A DNA stretch of 64,000 nt from Reinekea marinisedimentorum (lineage in GTDB: Bacteria; Pseudomonadota; Gammaproteobacteria; Pseudomonadales; Natronospirillaceae), in contig NZ_SLZR01000005.1 in assembly GCF_004341165.1 (NCBI RefSeq), positions 177,428 to 241,427 on the forward strand, read 5' to 3'. The position numbers were made by a program, and so were the translations under genes. The stretch's first letter is position 1. Each line of letters starts with the position of its first letter. Positions 57,015 through 64,000 of the stretch are shown piece by piece. Under the pieces are notes generated by a model. The model was given only the letters and a program-made list of their open reading frames with translations, did not search any database and was not told the DNA's origin.

Positions 57015-58883
57015 TTATTGTGCAATAGTTGCGGTGACGAAAAGATCAAGCGAGTCACTGCCACCGTCTAAATGTTCCCAGGTAAATGTCAGCGTGGCTG
57101 TAACGCTACTTCCACTTTCAAGCTCAGCAACGCTGTTATCAAAGGTAACGGTGAGTGTTTCGGTTGGGTAGTCGGCATCGAGTTCTATTTCTGGCTCTAG
57201 GTCGACACTAAAAGCGTCTGCATAGTCACTACCATTGAACTCCATTTTCTGGATGTCGATATTAGTAGGACCAGTAAACGAAAGTTCTATTTCACCACTA
57301 GCGGTGCTATCACCACCGGCAACTTGCAGCTGCAGTTCTTGTTCAGGAGAGGTGAATAAGTGGATAATCTCGCTGTAGTCGCTACTGGCGTAAACGTCGT
57401 CGTCGGTTAAGCTGAAATACCAGCCAGTAGTACCATCTGGCAACGTAGCGTCAATGCTATAGCTACCGTCGATACTCTCGGTCAAAGTGGCGGTTTCATC
57501 AAGCCAGTCGAGATCGCCGGTAAATCCGGTACCGGTCGTATAACGCAGTGAATAGCTGGTCAGCTCTTTAGTAGAAATAAAGTTCATGCTGACATCGTCG
57601 CCCGGCTGAGCATCTTCAGATAGAGAGATCTGTTCAAACCATGAAATTCCAGTGCTAAAAATACTTTCAGCAAATTCGTAGCTGTCTGATGGATTCCAGC
57701 CAGCCCCATGACCATGGCCCATATCAGGAATTAACGACACCATATGATCGCCAGCAGCAGCTTCATAGCTGTAGGCAAAACTGTCCATGCCAAAGTTATT
57801 GTCTCCGGACCAGGATAACCAGAGTGATGGCATGGTGGCGTTATCCATACGTACCATAGGGTCCCACACTTCCTTGTATAGAGTGTTATAGCTAAGCGTA
57901 TTACTCCACCAGTTTTCGGCATCATAAAGGTGGCCGCATCCGTAGACAGGAATCGCAAGTGCGAAGCGATCGTCGAGCCCCATCACAGTACTCGTGATGA
58001 CGCCGCCCCAGGAAATACCCATTACCCCGATTTTATCGGCATCAATGACATCAATAGAACGCAGTAAGGAGTTGGCTAAAATAGTGTCTGCTACGGCGTG
58101 ATACATCCATTGGTCAGGCACATCGACATATAAGGAGGACCTTTCAGGGTTAGCGTCATTGTAGATACCACTGCGCGACGGACCTGCCCATTCATGCTTA
58201 GACCAGCCTCCCGTAGAACTGGCTTCATCTGTCTGACCTTCTACGGCAATACTTATGGCCGCATAGCCGCGTTCATTCCACTCCTCTACCCAATCACTAT
58301 AAGCCGTACCACCACCGCCATGAACCAAAACCATTGCGGGAACGGGAGTTGTGATATCTGCCGGAATGCCGATCCAGGCGTAAGCTCGAGTTGAGTTACC
58401 TTCGTAGTCGAGGGCATCAAAAAAGATGGCTTGTAGTTCACCTGAACTTGTATCAATTGCTAATTCATCACCGTTCTCATCAAAAACGTCTGGGGCTTCG
58501 GTTAATTCACCCAAGGCAACGACCAGGGCGCCCTCACGACTGAGAACCGTTAAACTCGCGGTCGCGGTATAGTTATCGTTAAGGTTAATCTGCCAGCTGT
58601 AATCGCCAATATCGGTTTCTGTGGGCGTTCCATACAGGTTGCCGTCTGTGTCGATGCTTAACCAATCCGGAGCATTGTTCATGCTGAGATCTAACTCAGT
58701 TAAGCGGGTGTCATAAGCTACATAGTCATAAAGGTTGGCGGAGTAGGCAACTTCTTCCTCAGCATTCTCGAGTGTTAATTCGATGCTGGTCACTTCAGTA
58801 TTGTCAGCTTCATTAAACGAAGCTACATTACAACCGACAATAAAGCTGCTGAAAATAACTATTAACATGGAGGTTCTATACAT
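57015..58883 (-). CDS. Secreted alpha/beta-hydrolase lipoprotein, acetyl-xylan-esterase-like
   Basis: 622 aa. Signal peptide with lipobox-like end FIVGC (Cys 18). An N-terminal putative-Ig module (about 30-110) shows APDWLSIDTDGNLYGTPT. The alpha/beta-hydrolase domain (about 145-420) has oxyanion motif MVLVHGGGGTAYSDW, nucleophile elbow GVMGISWGGV, and a His in DMGHGHGAGWNP. The C-terminal 200 residues are two beta modules. The elbow and layout resemble AXE1/prolyl-oligopeptidase-type carbohydrate esterases that remove acetyl groups, but the substrate is not shown. Flanked by decayed repeats. Confidence 0.8.
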   Translation of the reverse strand: MYRTSMLIVIFSSFIVGCNVASFNEADNTEVTSIELTLENAEEEVAYSANLYDYVAYDTRLTELDLSMNNAPDWLSIDTDGNLYGTPTETDIGDYSWQINLNDNYTATASLTVLSREGALVVALGELTEAPDVFDENGDELAIDTSSGELQAIFFDALDYEGNSTRAYAWIGIPADITTPVPAMVLVHGGGGTAYSDWVEEWNERGYAAISIAVEGQTDEASSTGGWSKHEWAGPSRSGIYNDANPERSSLYVDVPDQWMYHAVADTILANSLLRSIDVIDADKIGVMGISWGGVITSTVMGLDDRFALAIPVYGCGHLYDAENWWSNTLSYNTLYKEVWDPMVRMDNATMPSLWLSWSGDNNFGMDSFAYSYEAAAGDHMVSLIPDMGHGHGAGWNPSDSYEFAESIFSTGISWFEQISLSEDAQPGDDVSMNFISTKELTSYSLRYTTGTGFTGDLDWLDETATLTESIDGSYSIDATLPDGTTGWYFSLTDDDVYASSDYSEIIHLFTSPEQELQLQVAGGDSTASGEIELSFTGPTNIDIQKMEFNGSDYADAFSVDLEPEIELDADYPTETLTVTFDNSVAELESGSSVTATLTFTWEHLDGGSDSLDLFVTATIAQ

Positions 58884-59063
58884 TTTTCACTACTTAAGAA
58901 AATTCAGTGTTTGACTTTCTACTTAGAAAGAAGACGACTTAGTGATCAATGGAAGTAGAAGCATTTTGAGTTGAAAATAGTACATTACGCTGAAAGAGTC
59001 TTATGTGTCTCATCTCACGGTACAACACTCACAAAACGACAAGCTGAAACAATCTACTCATTA

Positions 59064-59227
59064 CTAGTGGGCCATGCGCAAAGTTAGGTAACGGTTCGCT
59101 TCGCAGGTCAGCGAAGATCTTCGTTGAAAAACCTTGAAATAGCGTCACTTTTACTGCGTTTTTTCGCCTTGATCTTCACTGAACTACTGTGCTCCTTAGT
59201 GACCAAACTTTACGCATAGCCCACTAG
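59064..59227. mobile_element. 164-bp MITE-like inverted-repeat element, copy 2
   Basis: Begins CTAGTGGGCCATGCGCAAAG and ends CTTTACGCATAGCCCACTAG. It is copy 1 (7891-8054) in reverse orientation, same length, with scattered substitutions. It lies in the gene-free stretch 58884-59516, which otherwise shows only AT-rich leader DNA for the two divergent genes. Confidence 0.88.
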
Positions 59228-59516
59228 GCTAGCGATACTCCTATCATGAGATTTTCATAAAAAATATAAATTAACAGTGACAATCTATAGACTGGTCGTT
59301 TCCTTAATCCACCGCAGTGAACCCTGTGAATTTGGACAATTCTTGAAAGGCAGATAGCTATTTCACGCCCAGAGAAATCAGTATTGTTGTAATAATTTCC
59401 ATACCTCAATTTCAACCTAATTAGAGCGGTTCACATTTTACACTGCATCAATGTGATAAGTTAATTTGTTCTAAAACTGACCGTGTATCGATTTAGTAGA
59501 ATTACGAGGCATTTTC

Positions 59517-60734
59517 TTGATTAGAAGTATAAAATTAGACCTATCAATCTTATTTGTGGCGACTTTTACCCTGAGTTGTAATTCTGATTTTAGTCAGCTT
59601 GAGGTTGATAACCTGCACAGTGAAAATAATGCTAGCTGGTTGGCCGGGTCTTGGGGAGTAACCCAAAGAGTTGATGGTGGATACAAATTAGATGAATCTG
59701 CCGTCACTTCAGACTGGGTATCAGGTGCAGAAGAAATTGTTTCGAATCTTCCATCCGCTGGCCATGTCATTACCTCCTTGACTCACCCCGCCCACGCTTT
59801 TCTTTTTACAGTGAGAGAAAACAATAACATTGATGTTGCCGCAATCCATCCAGATATGGTACCTGAGATTGGTAACGAACAAATAATTTTTGATGTTATT
59901 GATGTTTACCGTAGTGCTGGCAAAAAGGTGATTTTGTATCTCAATACAGCTGGCCCATCTATGATTGAAGATACCGACCCGGATAATGAAATTGAGATAA
60001 AAGCAGCATGGGAAGATTATTATGAATCCGAATGGGATGGTGACGAAGGAGCGGCCTGGCGCCATTTAGTATTGGGTTATGTTGAAAGGTTTGATGGTTT
60101 AGTTGATGGCTATTGGTTAGATAACGTTAATAACTTGCCTGGCAAATTGTCCGACTTCATCGCGACACTACGTAGTGTCGACCCAACGTGGGCAATTGCA
60201 ATTAATGACGGTAAAGAGTATTTCACTGACGATGCAGGAGATTATCTTTATGTTGATACTGATGGTGTGGATGATGAAGATGAACGTGATTACAAAATTG
60301 TAAAACATGAAGTGATAAATGAATATATGGATTTCACAGGTGGCCATATCACACCCTTGGGTCAAGGTGCTCCACCTAATTCCTGGGCATATGAAGAGTA
60401 TACGATTCCAGATATGGTAGAAACGCCTTGGGATACATATGATGGCATCAACTATGCACTTAAGCATGCCTGGTTTCCAATAAGGAAAACGTGGAGCAAC
60501 GCATCGTCCGATCTTGTTTTTGAGGAAGAGCAAGCCTATCGTTTTACTCGAACCATTATTGATGCTTTCGCTGGCATAACTTGGTCAACTACCCAAGTAG
60601 ATGGTTATATGAGTACCGATGAAATGGATATAATGTTAGAAATTGAATATAGACTGAGCCAAGTACCAAAAGTAGATTATACAGCCTATGAAAGACCGGA
60701 AGGCGCTTACTTAGTAGGTGAGGATCTACAGTAA
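59517..60734 (+). CDS. Putative glycoside-hydrolase-like lipoprotein (TIM-barrel, possibly GH29-related)
   Basis: 405 aa. TTG start with a GAGG site nine bases before; signal peptide with lipobox LSC (TFTLSC). The body looks like a TIM barrel: SGAEEIVSNLPSAGHVIT, a KKVILYLNTAGPSM strand, and VDGYWLDNVNN, which resembles the GH29 strand bearing the nucleophile Asp. Near the end it contains Trp/Tyr-rich segments (GINYALKHAWFPIRKTW). I cannot match it to one family with confidence; other unclassified marine hydrolases are possible. AT-rich DNA relative to core genes. Confidence 0.6.
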   Translation: MIRSIKLDLSILFVATFTLSCNSDFSQLEVDNLHSENNASWLAGSWGVTQRVDGGYKLDESAVTSDWVSGAEEIVSNLPSAGHVITSLTHPAHAFLFTVRENNNIDVAAIHPDMVPEIGNEQIIFDVIDVYRSAGKKVILYLNTAGPSMIEDTDPDNEIEIKAAWEDYYESEWDGDEGAAWRHLVLGYVERFDGLVDGYWLDNVNNLPGKLSDFIATLRSVDPTWAIAINDGKEYFTDDAGDYLYVDTDGVDDEDERDYKIVKHEVINEYMDFTGGHITPLGQGAPPNSWAYEEYTIPDMVETPWDTYDGINYALKHAWFPIRKTWSNASSDLVFEEEQAYRFTRTIIDAFAGITWSTTQVDGYMSTDEMDIMLEIEYRLSQVPKVDYTAYERPEGAYLVGEDLQ

Positions 60735-60900
60735 ACTGATTTCAAAATTTAGAGTGTTAAGCGAGCGTTAGGGGCAACAGTCATCTGTTACCCCTAGCTA
60801 AATTTTCTGAACAACTAAAAGCCAACATTCAGCTATTATTCATAGGTGCCTCAATTCCGAAGCCGTATTGATGTTATTCTATAAAACAACAGTACCGGCC

Positions 60901-60956
60901 CTAGTGGGCCATGCGCAAAGTTAGGTAACGGTTTGCTTCGCAGTTCAGCGAAGATT
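60901..60956. mobile_element. Truncated copy 3 of the MITE-like element
   Basis: The first ~56 bases match copy 2 (CTAGTGGGCCATGCGCAAAG ... TCAGCGAAGAT) and then stop; the other end is missing. It directly precedes the diverged repeat copy 2. Confidence 0.85.
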
Positions 60957-60967
60957 CAAGACGTGAG

Positions 60968-61265
60968 TTAACCAGACACCCATCTAATTAATCGAACGCC
61001 TAGCCGCATAGCCTTCTCTTTATCAGAAGGCTTGCGCAGCGCCAGCTACCAAACCGCCTGCTTCAATAAGCCTTATGCCAAGCTCGATGATTCGGGTATG
61101 CCAAAACGTCAGCCTGACTGCGTTTTTCAGTTTAGAGAGCGGCATCTATAAGTAAGCAATGCACCAATCGTTAGTATTCGCTGATAACCCAGATCAGGTA
61201 ACTTCGGCGTCAACGAATCCAGCCTTCCGGCAACGCCTTTAACGCTTTTCTCAAAATGAGAATTC
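60968..61265. repeat. Diverged ~300-bp repeat, copy 2 (decayed frame)
   Basis: Counterpart of 56690-57005 in the same orientation. A 61-codon minus-strand frame (61127-61312) survives, with KGVAGRLDSLTPKLPDLG, but it runs into stop codons. The 768-base gap 60735-61502 holds this repeat, the MITE fragment and an AT-rich leader. Confidence 0.65.
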
Positions 61266-61502
61266 AACTTCAAAGCCCACCACCTTTTAACTACGAAAGG
61301 CCTCATTACCAATCTAACGGCAGCACGCTAAGCGTACATTTTTAATATCGGTTAAAAACTACGCGCTTGTTCTCATATTTTAATGTTTGATTTCAAATAT
61401 GAGATGCCGGTCTAAATACAACTTTCAAGAAATAGTAGATTTAATGTGGATTTACAATGGCGATTTTGAATAGAAATCGGTTAGCTTTCAATGTTCAGGG
61501 AA

Positions 61503-63821
61503 ATGATTATGAAGACTATTTTGAACGCTGCACTTTTAATTGCGGTGGTAAGTGGATTAGCAGGGTGTTTGGAAGCACAGCAGGATTTAGAAAATATCAT
61601 TTCTGATATAACCGATTCGGAAGAGGTATCTCCTGATTCGCCCTTTCAAGTGAATGAAGGGTGGATGCATTTTTCTCAATCGGAGGCATCAGGTGTTTTA
61701 AGTGCTACTTTTGAGGTTCGGCCTGGCAGCCTTAATATGGATGGTGTGATCTCTCTGTCTGAGAGTGATATTGATGATTCTTCCGCGGCAATTGCGAGCG
61801 TTAGGTTTTCACCCAGCGGCCTAATGGAAGCGCGAGATGCAGATGAATACCGCGCCGATGTTGATTTTACTTACATCGAGGATCAATGGTATGAAATTAA
61901 GATAGATGTTGATTTTACAACGAGAACCTATGATGTGAGTGTGGCCCTTAAGGGCAACTCGTTAACCTTGCTTGTGCAGGGGGCTGATTTTAGATCGGGC
62001 TCGGAGGCTATTTCTTCTGTGTCTTATGCCTCGCTTTGGACCTCGGGTATAATAGGTTCTTTAGAGCTTGGTAGTCTTGTCTGGGATGCGGAGCAAGTGG
62101 ATGTGGTCGATTCAGAAACCATCGAGCCAGACTATAGGGCTGATAATGAATGGGTTCATTCCAACCAAAATTTGATTCAAGGTGATATGACCACAACATT
62201 TTTGATGCGTGCCGAATCCGCACAAATGGATGGTTTTGTTGCGCTCTCTTCTGCTGCAGCTGATGACTTTGATGGGCTGTTAGCAACCGTTAGGTTTGCA
62301 CCTTCCGGACAAATAGATGTTCGCGATGGCAGTGATTATCGATCGGACGTAGCTTTTTATTACAGTCCTGGTGTCTGGTATGAAGTGACCATTCAAACCA
62401 ATGTTGTTTCGCGACTGTATTCGGTTTCTGTTGGCGAATATGCTGATGAGACAGATGCTGTTGATTTAATTGTTAATGCCGCTTACCGAACAGGTACGGA
62501 TGAGACAGCAGGCATTACTAACCTGACCTTGTGGAGCGCTGATACTGGCGCTATTGAAGTCGCTCAATTAAGTTGGCCAGAAAGTGATGTTGTCGCAACA
62601 GACCCGACCGACCCAACGGACCCGGTTGATCCAGAAGACCCGGATGTAGAAACGCCCGAGGTATACGGTGATAAGTGTGAAATAGTTGAAATAGATGGCA
62701 ACACACACTTAAGACATTATGAGTATGAATGGGTGGTTCAGGGTGTAAACCATAATGCCGGAGCTTACATTACCGGTGATTGTTGGATAACCGGTCCAGT
62801 CGTTATTGAAAGTGTAACGCCAGAGCCTTATTCAAACTCGAACGGTTCTATAGCAAACCCTGCGGCCGGGCCAGATACCTACCAGGGCTATGAGAGCGGC
62901 CTGGCACTATACGATGCAAGTTTACGCTTAAGTTTTCCTTATTCGGCTGAGGTGAATACCTCGATTGTCTCCTCATTAACTGATCCAACCTTTGAAGGGA
63001 CTAATAACCGGCAAGGCTGGATAGTCTCCCACGGAATATTAACGGTTATTTCAACAATTGCCTCGGAAGGTCATTTCAGGCCGCCTTATTCTGATCCGGA
63101 TAAAGAAGCGTATGAGTTTACTTTTTCTGATTTGTCACTGAGTCATATTCCAAGGGTTGATTCGGTGGGTGAAACAACACCGTCAGCGGATACGATCATT
63201 GAACAAACCATTCGCCCCTGGGTCGATCATCATTTTGAATATTTAGGCCGTGGACTTCATGCAATAAATAATATGCCGGGTTATGGAGGCAATTTAACCA
63301 GTACGATTGGTACGGCCTGCCTCGCCTCAGCGCTGGATTGGCCCGATGAATACCGGTTAGCACTGATCGCGAATATGGTTCAAATAGGTATTGATAACTA
63401 CGGCATGATTGAAGTAGGTCAATATTTCCCGGCCAATGGCGGGCATCATTCTGGACGGCTTCTCCCTATTCTTTATGCCGGCAAGGCGTTAAATCACAGC
63501 GGTATGCTGAATGTAACCAGCCGAACATATCCAATTGAGCATGGTTTCGCCGAAAACTGCCAAACCTATGGTGATGGTCTGTATGGCATTCGATATTGTT
63601 CAAGAGGTGACGAAAGCAGTAATTACAGTTCGGTCAATTCGCCAACCTGGGTTGCTGAATCTTTATGTGCGCGGATGATTGGCGTTGAAGAGAACTGGGA
63701 TCATCAACCCTTTTTTGATTATGTCGATAACTGGACGCAATCATCTAATTTCGGTGATGTCTATGACCCATATAATTATTTTCACAACGAAATGTGGTTG
63801 CAATACAACTCGGATTACTAA
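61503..63821 (+). CDS. Large lipoprotein: two tandem beta domains + linker + unknown C-terminal domain
   Basis: About 770 aa; ATG 61503 or 61509 after AGGGA, signal peptide with lipobox SGLAGC. Two homologous ~150-residue modules (about 50-200 and 210-365) align: GWMHFSQSEASGVLSATFEV and EWVHSNQNLIQGDMTTTFLM; VRFSPSGLMEARDADEYRAD and VRFAPSGQIDVRDGSDYRSD. They look like laminin-G/concanavalin-type beta-sandwiches. A DPTDPTDPVDPEDPD linker follows, then a ~370-residue C-terminal domain with HFEYLGRGLHAINNMPGYGG and FPANGGHHSGRLLPILYAGK. The last has the look of a helical polysaccharide-active or lyase-like fold, but I recognise no family. Confidence 0.6.
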   Translation: MIMKTILNAALLIAVVSGLAGCLEAQQDLENIISDITDSEEVSPDSPFQVNEGWMHFSQSEASGVLSATFEVRPGSLNMDGVISLSESDIDDSSAAIASVRFSPSGLMEARDADEYRADVDFTYIEDQWYEIKIDVDFTTRTYDVSVALKGNSLTLLVQGADFRSGSEAISSVSYASLWTSGIIGSLELGSLVWDAEQVDVVDSETIEPDYRADNEWVHSNQNLIQGDMTTTFLMRAESAQMDGFVALSSAAADDFDGLLATVRFAPSGQIDVRDGSDYRSDVAFYYSPGVWYEVTIQTNVVSRLYSVSVGEYADETDAVDLIVNAAYRTGTDETAGITNLTLWSADTGAIEVAQLSWPESDVVATDPTDPTDPVDPEDPDVETPEVYGDKCEIVEIDGNTHLRHYEYEWVVQGVNHNAGAYITGDCWITGPVVIESVTPEPYSNSNGSIANPAAGPDTYQGYESGLALYDASLRLSFPYSAEVNTSIVSSLTDPTFEGTNNRQGWIVSHGILTVISTIASEGHFRPPYSDPDKEAYEFTFSDLSLSHIPRVDSVGETTPSADTIIEQTIRPWVDHHFEYLGRGLHAINNMPGYGGNLTSTIGTACLASALDWPDEYRLALIANMVQIGIDNYGMIEVGQYFPANGGHHSGRLLPILYAGKALNHSGMLNVTSRTYPIEHGFAENCQTYGDGLYGIRYCSRGDESSNYSSVNSPTWVAESLCARMIGVEENWDHQPFFDYVDNWTQSSNFGDVYDPYNYFHNEMWLQYNSDY

Positions 63822-63956
63822 TGGCTAAGGAACCTTAGGTGTGGTTTGAGCTCTTTTAATATTGCAATAAATAGGTGTCTTTTCGGATGGTATGGTGAGT
63901 TAGTAGTAAGCGTCCGGCCAACTCATCTGTTCAAGCTCGCCTAAGACCCTAATGAT

Positions 63957-63984
63957 GGTGTCCACCTAATTTTAAGTGGACACC
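63957..63984. repeat. Inverted repeat at window end, possible insertion-sequence tip
   Basis: GGTGTCCAC / GTGGACACC around ten bases. An ATG at 63988 opens a frame (Met-Asp-Gln-Leu) that runs off the window. The TGTCCAC-type tip resembles ends of IS3-group elements, but too little is visible to decide. Confidence 0.35.
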
Positions 63985-64000
63985 TCAATGGATCAGCTAA

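Noticed and set aside
61127..61312. 61-codon minus-strand frame as a gene
   Set aside because: It is one fragment of the diverged repeat; the other copy has stops in the same frame.

Overview
The window looks like chromosome from a marine, polysaccharide-degrading gammaproteobacterium. The order DUF3426-dusB-fis-purH-purD, the OsmC (YhfA-like)/crp pair, the orphan GspE ATPase next to a CYTH protein, and argA and pyrF all fit that class. Secreted glycoside hydrolases tethered by family-2 carbohydrate-binding modules (CBM2) resemble Saccharospirillaceae and Cellvibrionales lineages; the genus is an inference, not a proof.

Bases 1-25.8 kb are ordinary core genome. In order: a DUF3426 membrane protein cut by the window edge; dusB-fis; purH-purD; a hybrid 7TMR-DISM histidine kinase; a GspE-like ATPase with a CYTH/CHAD-like protein; OsmC; a Crp/Vfr regulator; hemN behind an FNR/Anr-type site; argA-pyrF; a LamB-type porin; msrA-yfcL; a PilZ protein; and an oppABCDF peptide transporter.

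Bases 25.9-32.3 kb are accessory. They hold an SMP-30 protein, an IsdG-like monooxygenase, a LysR regulator divergent from the formaldehyde pathway adhC-fghA, and then a GFA-family gene that looks like a single integron cassette lying between imperfect terminal inverted repeats.

Bases 32.5-44.4 kb form a glucan-degradation locus: a GH5 cellulase, a GH9 cellulase with CBM3 and CBM2, a 1326-residue protein carrying both a GH64-like and a GH16 beta-1,3-glucanase domain plus CBM6 and CBM2, and a DUF1566 protein carrying CBM2.

After a divergent S-adenosylhomocysteinase-like gene and ilvD, bases 48.36-52.88 kb look like a cluster of integron attC sites without an integrase. Short, AT-rich genes on one strand (two Nudix, an FRG+DUF262 pair and three unknowns) are separated by palindromic sites. 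Several sites show the attC signature of complementary core sites, unpaired central spacer and one extrahelical base.

The right end holds a flavin monooxygenase, a HAD phosphatase, a diguanylate cyclase, and three secreted or lipoprotein genes probably linked to polysaccharide use. These lie among decayed repeats and copies of a 164-bp MITE-like element that also occurs at 7.9 kb. The most unusual object is a pair of ~189-bp repeats (25.86 and 42.43 kb). Each has an 83-nt core that is identical at 82 positions inside a 21-bp stem, and the two stems differ by five fully compensated base-pair changes.
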